Below are positions 47,555-58,001 of a stretch of 59,536 nt of DNA, one piece after another. The position numbers and the translations under genes were made by a program. Source of the DNA: Alphaproteobacteria bacterium HGW-Alphaproteobacteria-14 (GTDB taxonomy: Bacteria; Pseudomonadota; Alphaproteobacteria; Sphingomonadales; Sphingomonadaceae); the NCBI GenBank assembly GCA_002842925.1, contig PHEL01000035.1, positions 1 to 59,536 on the forward strand, read 5' to 3'. How positions within the stretch are numbered: position 1 is the stretch's first letter; each line of letters starts with the position of its first letter. The notes below the pieces were generated by a model. That model saw only the letters and a list, made by a program, of their open reading frames with translations, had not been told where the DNA came from and searched no databases.

Positions 47555-48459
47555 TTCCGGATTTTCAGACGTTAATGTTGCCCGTATTGCGGCTCGCGGC
47601 GGAGGGTGAGGCGAGCATTAGTTCTGCGACTGAGATCCTTTCAGACCAATTTTCGCTTACGCCAATCGAGCGCGACACACTACTGCCTAGCGGAAAGCTG
47701 AAAGTGATCCGTAGCCGGATTCATTGGGCCAAAGCATATCTTAAACAAGCCGGACTGGTTGAACCTACTAAGCGCGGACATTTCCGCATAACCGACAGGG
47801 GTCGGACCGTGCTGCAAAATCCGCCAACACGGATTGACATCGCATTTCTGGACCAGTTCCAGGAGTTCCGCGAGTTCAAGGCGCGCGGCAAGCAAACCGA
47901 AGGACATGACGCGGCTCCGCAATCGCAAACCGATCCTTCCGCTTCGCCCGAAGATGTACTGACCGGGGCCTATCAGCAGATCACCGATGCTTTCATTGCC
48001 GAACTGATCGACCGGCTGCTTGGCGGCACTCCGGCCTTTTTCGAGAAGGCGATCGTGGAGCTATTGCTGGCCATGGGCTATGGCGGCAGTACTGAAGAGG
48101 CAGGTCGCGCAATTGGCAAGGCGGGAGACGATGGGGTGGACGGCGTGATAGATCAGGATCCGCTGGGAGTGGATCAGATTTACATTCAGGCCAAGCGCTA
48201 CAATGCGGGCAATACCGTGGGGCCTGCTGCTATCCGCGAATTCTATGGCGCGCTCAGTATGAAGAAGGCGCAGAAGGGCATTTTTGTCACCACTTCAGGC
48301 TTCACCAAGAGTGCGCTTGATACAGCCAGCCAGATCGGCGGGCGCATCGTGCTGATCGACGGGCAACAACTTGGCCGATTGATGGTCCGCTACAATGTCG
48401 GTTGCCGCGACAAATACACCTTGCACGTTAAGGACTTCGACGAAGATTTCTTCGACTGA
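47551..48459 (+). CDS. Mrr-like restriction endonuclease
   Basis: Start MIPDFQTLMLPVLRLAAEGEASISS; C-terminal FEKAIVELLLAMGYGGS...GDDGVDGVIDQDPLGVDQIYIQAKRYNAGNTVGPAAIREFYGAL; ATGA overlap with nadA. Confidence 0.92.
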   Translation: MIPDFQTLMLPVLRLAAEGEASISSATEILSDQFSLTPIERDTLLPSGKLKVIRSRIHWAKAYLKQAGLVEPTKRGHFRITDRGRTVLQNPPTRIDIAFLDQFQEFREFKARGKQTEGHDAAPQSQTDPSASPEDVLTGAYQQITDAFIAELIDRLLGGTPAFFEKAIVELLLAMGYGGSTEEAGRAIGKAGDDGVDGVIDQDPLGVDQIYIQAKRYNAGNTVGPAAIREFYGALSMKKAQKGIFVTTSGFTKSALDTASQIGGRIVLIDGQQLGRLMVRYNVGCRDKYTLHVKDFDEDFFD

Positions 48460-48460
48460 T

Positions 48461-48496
48461 CGCCCGAGATGCCAGCTTTCGCTGGCATGACGGATT
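48461..48496. terminator. hairpin between convergent genes
   Basis: atgccagc-tttc-gctggcat, 8-bp perfect stem. Confidence 0.5.
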
Positions 48497-49406
48497 ACGC
48501 CCTCGCCCGCGACACCGCCAGCGCCGCGCCGACCAGCAGCATCCCCGCAATATCCAGCCCGCTCAGCACTTCTCCGAACGCCAGCCAGCCATACAGCGAG
48601 GCCACCGCAGGCTGGGTCAGCAGCGCGAGGCCGATCACCAGCGGCGGGAAATATCGCAGGGCATAGACCATCAGCCCCTGGCCCAGCAATTGGCTGACGA
48701 TAAACAGCCCCACCACAGGCGTCCAGTCGGTCGGCCACACCGGCTCCCCCAGCAAAAGCGCGATGCCGAGCAGCACCGGGCTGCCAAAGATGCATACCCA
48801 CACCAGCAGGCTCCACGAACCGAACACCCCGCGTGCCCGCTGCAAGGTCAGCAGGTAAACCGCGTATAGCAGCCCGGCGGCCAGACAGAACAGATCGCCA
48901 ACCAGCGTTGCGGTTGAGATTTCAAGGCTGCGGCCCATCAGTATCGCTGCGCCCGCCAGCGCGAACACAATCGCCAGCCACTCAAGCCCTTTGGGCAGCA
49001 TCCGCGCGGCGATGAAGCCCCAGAACAGCAGCACGATTGATCCCGCATTGCCAAACAGTGTCGCGTTGCCCAGCCGGGTCATGCCGATGCCGATGTGCCA
49101 GCTCGCCAGATCGAGCGCGAAGGTCACCGCGCCCAATGCCACCAGCGCCAGTGTTTTTGCTCCCATGCCGCCCAGCCGCTGACCGTTCGCTCGTGCCAGC
49201 ATCACCAGAAACGGCAGCGCAAGAAACAGCCGCCAGAATCCGGCGGAAACCGGCCCGGTATCGGCCTCGCGCACAAACCACGGCCCCAGTGCCAACGCGA
49301 TATTGCCGCCCAGCAGCGCGGCCAGCAGCAGCCAGCCCGCCGGGCGCAGCGGCGTGGTCACAAGGTCGGCGCTGACGTCTTCTTCTGGGGCCGCAACATT
49401 TTCCAT
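48495..49406 (-). CDS. DMT/EamA family transporter
   Basis: 303 aa with ~10 TM segments; GALTFALDLASWHIGIGMTRLGNATLFGNAGSIVLLFWGF. Confidence 0.87.
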   Translation of the reverse strand: MENVAAPEEDVSADLVTTPLRPAGWLLLAALLGGNIALALGPWFVREADTGPVSAGFWRLFLALPFLVMLARANGQRLGGMGAKTLALVALGAVTFALDLASWHIGIGMTRLGNATLFGNAGSIVLLFWGFIAARMLPKGLEWLAIVFALAGAAILMGRSLEISTATLVGDLFCLAAGLLYAVYLLTLQRARGVFGSWSLLVWVCIFGSPVLLGIALLLGEPVWPTDWTPVVGLFIVSQLLGQGLMVYALRYFPPLVIGLALLTQPAVASLYGWLAFGEVLSGLDIAGMLLVGAALAVSRARA

Positions 49407-49476
49407 CCTTGCGCACTAGCCTTGCGCGCCCCAAGTGGATAGCCAATCGAAACTGGTTCGAAAGGATTACCCACAC

Positions 49477-50589
49477 ATGCACGACGTCTTGTTCCAACCG
49501 CTCCAGATGGGCGCGCTGACCGCCAAGAACCGTATTTTCATGGCTCCGCTGACGCGCGGGCGCGCGGCTGATCCGATGTTCACCCCAAACGATCTGATGG
49601 CGACCTATTACCGCCAGCGCGCCGGTGCGGGCATGATCCTGACCGAAGCGACCGGCATCAGCCGCGAAGGATTGGGCTGGCCCTCTGCGCCGGGCATCTG
49701 GAGCGATGAACAGACCGAAGCGTGGAAAGTCACCACCAAGGCGGTGCACGACGAAGGCGGCATGATCGTGATGCAGCTGTGGCACATGGGCCGGATCGTC
49801 CACCCGGTGTTCCTCGATGGCCAGCCGCCGGTTTCGGCCAGCGCCACCACCGCTCCCGGCGATGCCCACACCCCGCAGGGCAAGCAGCCCTATGCCGAAG
49901 CGCGGGCGATGACGCATGAAGACATCAAACGCACGATTGGCGATTACCGCCGTGCGGCAGAAAACGCCAAGAAGGCGGGCTTTGACGGGGTGCAGCTGCA
50001 CGGCGCGAATGGCTATCTGGTCGACCAGTTCCTGCGCGACAACACCAACCTGCGCACCGATGAATATGGCGGCTCACCCGAAAACCGCACCCGCTTCATG
50101 CGCGAAGTGCTCGAAGCGCTGATCGACGTGTGGGGCGCCGATCGCGTCGGCATCCGCCTGTCGCCCAACGGCGATTCGCAGGGCACCGATGACAGCAATC
50201 CGGCGGCAACGTTCGGCGCGGCGGCCAAGGTTTGCGAAGAATTGGGCCTCGCCTTTGTCGAACTGCGCGAGCCCGGCCCCAACGGCACTTTCGGCCAGAC
50301 CGACGTGCCCAAGCAAAGCCCGCTGATCCGCCAGATCTATACCGGGGCGCTGATCCTCAACAGCGACTACACCGCCGAGGAAGCCGTGGCCGATGTCGAA
50401 TCCGGCAAGTGCGATGCGGTCAGCTTTGGCCGCCCGTATATCTCCAACCCCGATCTCGAAAAGCGGATCGCAGCAGGCGCGCACTGGAACCCGAACAAGG
50501 ACGTGCCCAAAAGCTGGTATTTCCCGATCCCCGAAGGCTATGTCGATTACCCGACACTGGCCGAAGAACAGGCCGAAGCCGCCGAATAG
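49477..50589 (+). CDS. old yellow enzyme / alkene reductase
   Basis: MHDVLFQPLQMGALTAKNRIFMAPLTRGRA, GFDGVQLHGANGYLVDQFLRDNTNLRTDEYGGSPENRTRF. Confidence 0.95.
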   Translation: MHDVLFQPLQMGALTAKNRIFMAPLTRGRAADPMFTPNDLMATYYRQRAGAGMILTEATGISREGLGWPSAPGIWSDEQTEAWKVTTKAVHDEGGMIVMQLWHMGRIVHPVFLDGQPPVSASATTAPGDAHTPQGKQPYAEARAMTHEDIKRTIGDYRRAAENAKKAGFDGVQLHGANGYLVDQFLRDNTNLRTDEYGGSPENRTRFMREVLEALIDVWGADRVGIRLSPNGDSQGTDDSNPAATFGAAAKVCEELGLAFVELREPGPNGTFGQTDVPKQSPLIRQIYTGALILNSDYTAEEAVADVESGKCDAVSFGRPYISNPDLEKRIAAGAHWNPNKDVPKSWYFPIPEGYVDYPTLAEEQAEAAE

Positions 50590-50877
50590 TTACTCGGCAG
50601 GTGCGATTTCAGGGGCCGGGGCAGCGGGAGCTGCTTCGGCCTCTTCGCTTGAAACATCAGGCTGCTCGGCATCCAGGTCTGCAGCCGACTGCGCGGCGCG
50701 CGGCGCAAGTGGGGCCTGCGATGTAAGCTGTTCCAACGGGATCATCGCGTCGCTGATGTCGCCGCCCAGCACTTCGCCAGCCGCTTTGCCGCCGCTTTCG
50801 GCAGGGGTGGCAGGATCATCGGTGCAGGCCGCAACCAGCAGCATCAGGGCGAGCAGGGCAAGGCGTTTCATCCGCAC
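50590..50877 (-). CDS. small lipoprotein-like protein
   Basis: 95 aa; [28 protein letters not shown] (LVAAC lipobox). Confidence 0.7.
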   Translation of the reverse strand: MRMKRLALLALMLLVAACTDDPATPAESGGKAAGEVLGGDISDAMIPLEQLTSQAPLAPRAAQSAADLDAEQPDVSSEEAEAAPAAPAPEIAPAE

Positions 50878-51557
50878 GCCTTTCGCGCAGGCCCGCCTAG
50901 CGCGTCAAGAAAATCATCGCTGGCAGCGATCAGGGCCGCATCCCATTGCCCGGCCGAAACGTTCAGCCCCAGCCGCGCCAGACTGGTCACACCATATTCG
51001 GCAATCCCGCAAGGCACGATCCCGCCGAAGTGACTGAGGTCAGGATCAAGGTTGACCGAAAACCCGTGCATCGTCACCCAGCGCCGCACCCTCACCCCAA
51101 TCGCGCCAATCTTGGCCTCGGAGCCGTCAACATCGCGCGTCCAGATGCCGACCCGGCCTTCCGCGCGCCAGCTTTCGACCCCGAAGCTGGCAAGTGCCGC
51201 GATCACCCAGCCTTCGATGGCGTGGACGAAACAGCGCACGTCTCGCCCGCGCTTGCCCAGGTCTAGAACCAGATAGCCCACCCGTTGACCCGGCCCGTGA
51301 TAGGTGTAGCGCCCGCCGCGCCCGGCCTCGACCACCTCGAACCGCGGATCGACCAGCTCTGCCGGATTGGCGCTGGTGCCTGCCGTATAGACCGGCGGGT
51401 GTTCGAGCAGCCAGATCAGCTCCGCCGCTTCGCCTGCCGCTACCGCCGCGTTGCGCGCCTCCATATCTGCCAGCGCCTGCGCATAGGGCACCTGCGCGAC
51501 TTCGCGCCGCCATTCAATCGGCAACCCCGATACAGGTGCAGGAGCAGTGCTTGCCAT
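50868..51557 (-). CDS. lipB: lipoyl(octanoyl) transferase
   Basis: 229 aa; [75 protein letters not shown]. Confidence 0.95.
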   Translation of the reverse strand: MASTAPAPVSGLPIEWRREVAQVPYAQALADMEARNAAVAAGEAAELIWLLEHPPVYTAGTSANPAELVDPRFEVVEAGRGGRYTYHGPGQRVGYLVLDLGKRGRDVRCFVHAIEGWVIAALASFGVESWRAEGRVGIWTRDVDGSEAKIGAIGVRVRRWVTMHGFSVNLDPDLSHFGGIVPCGIAEYGVTSLARLGLNVSAGQWDAALIAASDDFLDALGGPARKACG

Positions 51558-51639
51558 GACGCATCGGTGGGGGCATTGAGCGGCGAGATCAAGAGGCGAT
51601 TGCGCGTCGCCTCTTCAGCCACGGAACGGGACGCAGCAT

Positions 51640-52488
51640 ATGGCACATCACAAACTTGATATGGGCAAGGCATGGACGCAGGCGACCGGCCTGATCGGCA
51701 GCAACCGCGATACAATCGGCGCGATTGCCGGGCTGTTTTTCTTGCTGCCCGCGCTGGCGCTGGCACTGTTCGCGCCCGAGCTGGCCAATCCTGAAGCCGG
51801 TCCACCGCCGAGCGCCGATCCACAGGTCGCCATGCAGGCGATTTTGGATCAGATGGCCCAAGCCTATGCCGATAACTGGCCACTAATTTCTGCGGTATCA
51901 GTGTTGCAATTCATCGGCTCGCTCAGCTTGCTGGCACTGCTGACTGATCGCGGGCGGCCCACCGTGCGCGAGGCACTGAGCAACGGGCTGGGCAGCACGC
52001 CATCATATTTTGCCGCACAGGTGTTAGCCGCCTTTGCCGTGGCGCTGGCAATCGGCCTGCCCGTGGGGCTAATCGCTGCCGCAGGGTCGCCGGTCGCAGC
52101 GGTGCTGGTAGGGATCGTGCTGGCGGTGGCTGGTATTTATGTGTTTATCAAATTTTCGCTGATCGCGCCGGTAATCGCGATTGAAGGTGTCCGCAATCCC
52201 ATCACCGCGTTGGCGCGTTCATGGCACCTTACCAAAGGCAACAGCCTGCGCATATTCGGTTTTTTCATTCTGCTATTTCTCACAATCGGTATCATCGCCG
52301 CTTTGGTGACTGGCATTTTCGCAGTGGTGTTTTCCGCGTTCGATTCGCAGATTGCCAGCATTGGCAATGGGTTGGTGGGCGCGGTGATCAATAGCGGCCT
52401 TACTGTGCTCTTCCTGGTCGTGATCGCCGCAGTCCATCGCCAGCTCGCCGGGCAATCGCCCGAAGGCCTCGTGGCGACCTTCGAATAG
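51640..52488 (+). CDS. membrane protein (glycerophosphodiester phosphodiesterase membrane-domain-like)
   Basis: 282 aa, ~6 TM; NPITALARSWHLTKGNSLRIFGFFILLFL. Confidence 0.65.
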   Translation: MAHHKLDMGKAWTQATGLIGSNRDTIGAIAGLFFLLPALALALFAPELANPEAGPPPSADPQVAMQAILDQMAQAYADNWPLISAVSVLQFIGSLSLLALLTDRGRPTVREALSNGLGSTPSYFAAQVLAAFAVALAIGLPVGLIAAAGSPVAAVLVGIVLAVAGIYVFIKFSLIAPVIAIEGVRNPITALARSWHLTKGNSLRIFGFFILLFLTIGIIAALVTGIFAVVFSAFDSQIASIGNGLVGAVINSGLTVLFLVVIAAVHRQLAGQSPEGLVATFE

Positions 52489-52506
52489 AGGCCATGCAAA
52501 CACACC

Positions 52507-53883
52507 ATGGCTGAAACCGGTCCCGAAATAGCCCGCATTGCGCAAGGCACCAAGGCTGCGGGCGTGATTCCGCCGGGGCGCATGGCGTTGCTGTTCACGG
52601 TGATGCTGGTAACCGCAGCAGGCAACACCGCGATGCAATCGGTGATGCCGTCAATCGGCACCGCCTTGCAGGTGGACGACGTGTGGATCAGCCTGGCCTA
52701 TAGCTGGTCGGCGCTGCTTTGGGTGGTGTGTGCGCCGTTCTGGGCGCGGCGATCGGATCGGCGTGGGCGCAAGGCGATGATGGCGCTGGGGCTGGTCGGG
52801 TTCATCGTGTCGATGCTCTTATGCGGGTTGGCGCTCTATGCCGGTCTGTCGGGCTGGCTGACGGCGGTGTCGGCGCTGATCGCCTTTGCGGCTGCGCGCA
52901 GCCTGTATGGCGGGTTCGGCAGCGCCGCGCCGCCAGCGGTGCAGGCCTATGTCGCATCGCGCACGCCGCGTTCCGAACGCACGCAGGCATTGTCGCTGAT
53001 CGCATCCAGTTTTGGGCTGGGCACGGTGATTGGCCCGGCGCTGGCCCCGCTGATGGTAATGCCGCTGCTGGGGTTCGGGCTGACCGGCCCGTTCGTCTGG
53101 TTCGCGGTGATCGGAATGGCGGCGCTGGTGTTGCTGCGCTGGCGCCTGCCTGATGATGAGCCGCAATTTGCAGCGCGCGGGCTGGCCGCCACCTATTCGA
53201 GCGGATCGGGCGCACCGAGCGACCCGCAGGCCGCGCTCGACCCTGAGGAGGAGGCCGCAAGGATGGGCGAGCCGCCGCGCCTGAGATGGCTTGATGCGCG
53301 ACTGCGCCCGTGGGTCATCGCGGGCTTAGTCGGCGGTCATGCGCAGGCGATGGTACTGGGGATTTCGGGCTTTCTGGTGCTCGACCGGCTGGGGCTGCGC
53401 GATACGCCGACCGAGGGGGCCGGGCCGGTGGGGTTGGTGTTGATGAGCGGGGCAATTGCCACGCTGCTGGCGCAATGGGGACTGATCCCGCGCTTCAACC
53501 TCGGCCCGCGCGCGGCGACCTTGTGGGGGATCGCAACGGCGGCGCTGGGCACAGTGATCCTTGGCGTGGCGGGCGATCTGCACACGATTGCGCTGGGCTA
53601 TGCGATTGCATCGCTGGGCTTTGGGCTGTTCCGGCCCGGCACCACGGCAGGCACATCGCTGGCGGTAACCCGCGCCGAACAGGGGCAGGCTTCGGGCATC
53701 GTCGCATCACTGGCGGGGGCGAGCTACATTTACGCCCCGGCGCTGGGCGTATGGCTTTATGGCCATTCGGACTGGCTGGGGTTTGGCCTGATCGTGGCAC
53801 TGTGCGCTGCGGTGCTTGCGCATGGCTGGTTCACCTTGCAGGCCGATGCTTCCCTGACTGCCGAACGCGAGACGTTTGAATAA
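52507..53883 (+). CDS. MFS transporter
   Basis: 458 aa; WVVCAPFWARRSDRRGRKAMMALGLVGF, AYVASRTPRSERTQALSLIASSFGLGTVIGPALA. Confidence 0.92.
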   Translation: MAETGPEIARIAQGTKAAGVIPPGRMALLFTVMLVTAAGNTAMQSVMPSIGTALQVDDVWISLAYSWSALLWVVCAPFWARRSDRRGRKAMMALGLVGFIVSMLLCGLALYAGLSGWLTAVSALIAFAAARSLYGGFGSAAPPAVQAYVASRTPRSERTQALSLIASSFGLGTVIGPALAPLMVMPLLGFGLTGPFVWFAVIGMAALVLLRWRLPDDEPQFAARGLAATYSSGSGAPSDPQAALDPEEEAARMGEPPRLRWLDARLRPWVIAGLVGGHAQAMVLGISGFLVLDRLGLRDTPTEGAGPVGLVLMSGAIATLLAQWGLIPRFNLGPRAATLWGIATAALGTVILGVAGDLHTIALGYAIASLGFGLFRPGTTAGTSLAVTRAEQGQASGIVASLAGASYIYAPALGVWLYGHSDWLGFGLIVALCAAVLAHGWFTLQADASLTAERETFE

Positions 53884-53901
53884 GCGCCTTGCGCGGGCGG
53901 T

Positions 53902-54246
53902 CTACAATATCTCCAGAACCACATCCTGCGGTCGGCACAGCCGCACACCCTTTTCGGTTTCAACCAAGGGGCGTTCGATCAGGATCGGATCGGCCACCAT
54001 CGCCGCGAGCACGGTCGCATCATCGGCTTCGGGCAACCCGCGATCCACCGCATTGGTGCCGCGCAGTCGCAGGCCTTGCTGCGGCGTGATCCCGGCATCG
54101 CGATAAAGCTGCGCGAGCTTTTGCACGCTTGGCGGATGGCTGAGATACTCCACCACCGTCACTTCGACCTGGCTAAGGTTATCAAGGATTGCCAGGGTCT
54201 TGCGCGATGTTCCGCAAGCCGGATTATGCCAGATTGTCGCCTTCAT
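53902..54246 (-). CDS. arsC: arsenate reductase (ArsC/Spx family)
   Basis: MKATIWHNPACGTSRKTLAILDNLSQVEVTVVEYLSHPPS. Confidence 0.92.
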   Translation of the reverse strand: MKATIWHNPACGTSRKTLAILDNLSQVEVTVVEYLSHPPSVQKLAQLYRDAGITPQQGLRLRGTNAVDRGLPEADDATVLAAMVADPILIERPLVETEKGVRLCRPQDVVLEIL

Positions 54247-54313
54247 TTCGGTATGCCTCCTGCTGCGCGCACTGCGAGAACCTACGTTCAAAGCGGCACA
54301 AATGCTACAGTTT

Positions 54314-54333
54314 GATGATTATCAATCGCAGTT
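54314..54333. promoter_or_regulatory. possible Fur-type iron box
   Basis: gatgattatcaatcgcagtt upstream of a siderophore-type TonB receptor resembles half of the Fur consensus. Confidence 0.35.
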
Positions 54334-54377
54334 CTGTTTTCCGGTTGTAATTGCGAATAAGTTGCAATAGCCAGCCG

Positions 54378-56561
54378 ATGACCACGGAAAGGCACTCAAT
54401 GATTCACTCCTTCGCGCGCGCCACCCTGCTGCTGGGCTGCGCCAGTATCGCATTACCCGCTTTGGCCGAAACCGCACCCGAAGCAGCCGCTGTGGCTGAC
54501 GTAAGCGCCGCTGATGATGCCGGAGACCGTAGCCCAAACATCATCGTTACTGGCGGCGTTCTTTATAACAATCAGCTGAACGCGCTGAAAACGCCAACCC
54601 CTATCATCGACGTGCCGCAATCGCTTTCGATCACTACCGCCGATCAGATCGTGCGACAGGGCTTCGACAGCATCGGCGATATTGTGCTCTATACCCCCGG
54701 CGTCACCAACTCGCAGGGCGAAGGCCACCGCGATTCGGTGGTGTTTCGCGGGGTGCGTTCGACCGCAGGGTTTTTCGTCGACGGGGTGCGCGATGATGTG
54801 GAATATTATCGCGGGCTCTATAACCTTGAACAGGTCGAAATCCTGCGCGGCCCCAACGCACTGCTGTTCGGGCGCGGCGGCACCGGGGGTATCCTCAACC
54901 GCGTGACCAAGAAAGGGGTGGTGGGCGAAACTTTCACCGGATACCGCGCTGCGGTCGATACTTTCGGCGCTAACGACATCTGGGCCGATCTCAACCTTGC
55001 AACCGGCGACAATTCGGCGCTGCGCATCAACGCTGCCTACGAAAATCTCAACAACCACCGCGACCTGTTCGATGGTGAACAGATCAGCGTAAACCCGGTT
55101 TTCCGCACCGAATTTGGCACGGCAACCACGATCGACCTGTCTTACGAATATGTCGATCACGATCGCTTCATCGATCGCGGCATCCCCAGCGATGACAGCG
55201 GCAATCCGGCGCGCGCGCTGCGGCGCATCACTTTCGGCGATGCGGAAAACAACTTCACCACGTTCCGCGCCCATGTGCTGCGCGCCGCAGTGCAGCACAC
55301 CTTTTCGGATAGCCTCAAGGGCAACCTTACCGCGTCGTGGGGCGATTACGACAAGGCTTATTCGAACTTCTTCCCGGTCGGCTACAATCCGGCGACCAAT
55401 GTGGTGGCGATTGATGGTTATATCGACACCAACCAGCGACAGAACCTGGTGCTGTCGGGCAACCTGATCAGCGAGTTTGAAACCAGCGGGATCGGCCACA
55501 CGCTGATTGTGGGCGGCGAATTCATCGATACCAGCAACAACAACGATCGGTTCAACGCGGTGTTTGATACTGCTGTTGCCGATGGCCGCCGCGCGGATGT
55601 GGAGTTCTTTTCAGCGACGCGCCCGTTTACCCTGCGCGGCAACACCGGGACGCTGGCTGACGGTCGCGCCACCAATGTCGCGTTCAGCGCGCTCAATGAT
55701 GATACCGAGGCTGATGTTACGGTTTATTCGGCCTATCTTCAGGATGAGATCAAGCTGGCCGACTGGCTGCGGGTGGTGATTGGCGCGCGGTTTGATTCGT
55801 TCAAGATCACCGTGCTCGATAATCGCAATGGCGCGGTGCGCACCCGCAAGGACGACAAGGTCAGCCCGCGCCTCGGCCTGATCATCAAACCGCAGCCGAA
55901 CCTGTCAATCTACACCAGCTATTCCGAAACCTTTCTGCCGCGTTCGGGCGAACAGTTTGCTGACATCAACCCGCCCAATGATGCGCTGGATCCGGACACC
56001 TACTCCAACCTCGAAGCGGGGGTGAAGTGGGACATCCGCCCCGGCCTCGCGCTGACCGGCGCGGTGTTCGAGATCGAGCAAAGCTCGCCGCAGGTGGCGG
56101 ATAGCAATCCCGATACGCTCGACGTGATCGATTCCAGAATCCGCGGGTTCGAAGCGCAATTGCAAGGGCAAATTGCCGATGGCTGGTTCCTGACGACCGG
56201 TTATTCCTATCTCGATGGCAAACAGCAGAGCCGCACTGGCCCGACCAATCTGCGCTTGCGCGAATTGCCTGAACACATGTTTTCGATCTGGAACAATTTT
56301 CAGGCGACTGACCGGATTGGCTTCGGCCTTGGCCTGACTGCGCAGGATGATAGCTTTGCCGATAATGGCAATTTCGCCACCCTGCCCGCCTATGCGCGGG
56401 TCGATGTCGCCGCGTCCTATGACGTAAGTGATAATGTCCGCGTGCAGGTGAACATCGAAAACCTGTTCGACGAACTCTATTTCCCCAACGCCCATTCAGC
56501 GAACGAGGTGACCGTGGGCGCGCCGTTCAATGCGCGGTTCACGATCACGGGGCGGTTCTGA
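54378..56561 (+). CDS. TonB-dependent siderophore receptor
   Basis: TPTPIIDVPQSLSITTADQIVRQGFDSIGDIVLYTPGVTNSQGEGHRDSVVFRG, YNLEQVEILRGPNALLFGRGGTGGILNRVTK. Confidence 0.94.
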   Translation: MTTERHSMIHSFARATLLLGCASIALPALAETAPEAAAVADVSAADDAGDRSPNIIVTGGVLYNNQLNALKTPTPIIDVPQSLSITTADQIVRQGFDSIGDIVLYTPGVTNSQGEGHRDSVVFRGVRSTAGFFVDGVRDDVEYYRGLYNLEQVEILRGPNALLFGRGGTGGILNRVTKKGVVGETFTGYRAAVDTFGANDIWADLNLATGDNSALRINAAYENLNNHRDLFDGEQISVNPVFRTEFGTATTIDLSYEYVDHDRFIDRGIPSDDSGNPARALRRITFGDAENNFTTFRAHVLRAAVQHTFSDSLKGNLTASWGDYDKAYSNFFPVGYNPATNVVAIDGYIDTNQRQNLVLSGNLISEFETSGIGHTLIVGGEFIDTSNNNDRFNAVFDTAVADGRRADVEFFSATRPFTLRGNTGTLADGRATNVAFSALNDDTEADVTVYSAYLQDEIKLADWLRVVIGARFDSFKITVLDNRNGAVRTRKDDKVSPRLGLIIKPQPNLSIYTSYSETFLPRSGEQFADINPPNDALDPDTYSNLEAGVKWDIRPGLALTGAVFEIEQSSPQVADSNPDTLDVIDSRIRGFEAQLQGQIADGWFLTTGYSYLDGKQQSRTGPTNLRLRELPEHMFSIWNNFQATDRIGFGLGLTAQDDSFADNGNFATLPAYARVDVAASYDVSDNVRVQVNIENLFDELYFPNAHSANEVTVGAPFNARFTITGRF

Positions 56562-56564
56562 TGG

Positions 56565-57122
56565 TTATTCTGACTTCACAACACGCAGTGCCGGGACGGC
56601 CTTCGCCGCATCTTCGGCGCTGATGCCGGGGGCGGGCGCGGCGCTGATGCTTTCGCGGCGCTGCGCCACCCGCCCGGCCTGCTCGACCGCGCGGATCAGC
56701 CGCGGATAGACCCCGCAGCGGCAGATATTGGGGATCGCGGCTTCGATATCCTCGCGCGTGGGCGCAGGGTTACGCTGGAGCAGCGCGGCGGCTGAGATGA
56801 CGATCCCCGGCGTGCAATATCCGCACTGAATCGCGGCCTGCGCCACCATCGCCTGTTGCACCGGATGCGACCGGTCAGCCGACAGCCCTTCGATCGTGGT
56901 TATGATCCGCCCCTCGGCCTCGGCCAGTGTGATCCTGCATGATCGCAGCGCCACCCCGTCGACCAGCACCATGCAAGCCCCGCCGCAGTCCCCGCCGCCG
57001 CCAGAGCCGCCACACGCCTTGGTGCCTGTAAGGTTCATCGCCTCGCGCAGGGCGAACAATAGCGGCATCCGGGGATCAAGGTCGAACTCGATCGGCCGTT
57101 CGTTGACGGTCATGCGCGGCAT
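56565..57122 (-). CDS. (2Fe-2S)-binding subunit, xanthine dehydrogenase/isoquinoline oxidoreductase family
   Basis: 185 aa; GTKACGGSGGGGDCGGACMVLVDG, AAIQCGYCTPGIVISAAALLQRNPAPTREDIEAAIPNICRCGVYPRLIRAV. Confidence 0.9.
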   Translation of the reverse strand: MPRMTVNERPIEFDLDPRMPLLFALREAMNLTGTKACGGSGGGGDCGGACMVLVDGVALRSCRITLAEAEGRIITTIEGLSADRSHPVQQAMVAQAAIQCGYCTPGIVISAAALLQRNPAPTREDIEAAIPNICRCGVYPRLIRAVEQAGRVAQRRESISAAPAPGISAEDAAKAVPALRVVKSE

Positions 57123-57143
57123 GGGCGGTTCCTGTGAGGGGGC

Positions 57144-57914
57144 TTACTGGCGCCAGCTATCGTCGATCTTGTCGACCCGGCGCTTCCACGCTTCGAAATC
57201 GAACATCCCGGCCCCGCCCTGCCCGCTCATCACTGCCAAATCGCGCTGGTGCACGTCAACCACGGCCTGCGGGACAAGATTGGGGTTGCCCATACTCAAC
57301 GTCGCCACCTGAATCTCGCACGCGCGTTGCAATGCCCACATTTTCACGAACATTCCCTGGATGGTCTTGTCCATCACCACAGGGCCATGATTGCGCAGCA
57401 TCAAGATGGTATGATTGCCCAGATTCCGCACCAACCGCTCGCCTTCTTCCGCGCGCACGGTGATGCCTTCGAAGTCGTGATAGCCGATCTGGCCTTCGAA
57501 ATTGCAGGCGTAGAAATTGGTCGGCACCAGCCCGTCCTTGTGGCTGGCGACCGCCATGGTCGCGGTGGTGTGGACGTGGCAGATCGCGTCAGCGCGGCTG
57601 CCCAGATGCTTGTGGAAATAGGCGTGCTGGGTGAAGCCCGCCTTGTTCACCATATAGGGCGAACCACCGACATTATTGCCCTCGACATCGATCTTGACGA
57701 GGTTCGATGCGGTGACTTCGCTATACAGCAGCCCGAACGGGTTGATCAGGAAGGTGTCTTCCTCCCCCGGCACCTTCAGCGAAATGTGGTTGTAGATCGA
57801 TTCCGACCAGCCAAGGTGATCGAAGATACGATAACACGCCGCCAGATCCAGCCGCGCCTGCCATTCTTCCTTGCTGCATTCGATACCGGGTTTGAGCTGG
57901 GTCGCCATGTGCAA
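57144..57914 (-). CDS. class II aldolase/adducin family protein
   Basis: 256 aa; CYRIFDHLGWSESIYNHISLKVPGEEDTFLINPFGLLYSEVTASNLVKID, HVHTTATMAVA, MLRNHGPVV. Confidence 0.92.
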   Translation of the reverse strand: MHMATQLKPGIECSKEEWQARLDLAACYRIFDHLGWSESIYNHISLKVPGEEDTFLINPFGLLYSEVTASNLVKIDVEGNNVGGSPYMVNKAGFTQHAYFHKHLGSRADAICHVHTTATMAVASHKDGLVPTNFYACNFEGQIGYHDFEGITVRAEEGERLVRNLGNHTILMLRNHGPVVMDKTIQGMFVKMWALQRACEIQVATLSMGNPNLVPQAVVDVHQRDLAVMSGQGGAGMFDFEAWKRRVDKIDDSWRQ

Positions 57915-58001
57915 TTCCTCTCGGTCTGTCCTCAGGATTTGCTATCGCACGCACAGGGAATGCTTTGCAAGCTGCCTGCACCACGGCTACGCCCGGCGGC
58001 A

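Noticed and set aside
57249-58001. N-terminal 251-residue extension of the MATE ORF
   Set aside because: Lies antisense to the class II aldolase gene; the MATE homology begins at 58002.
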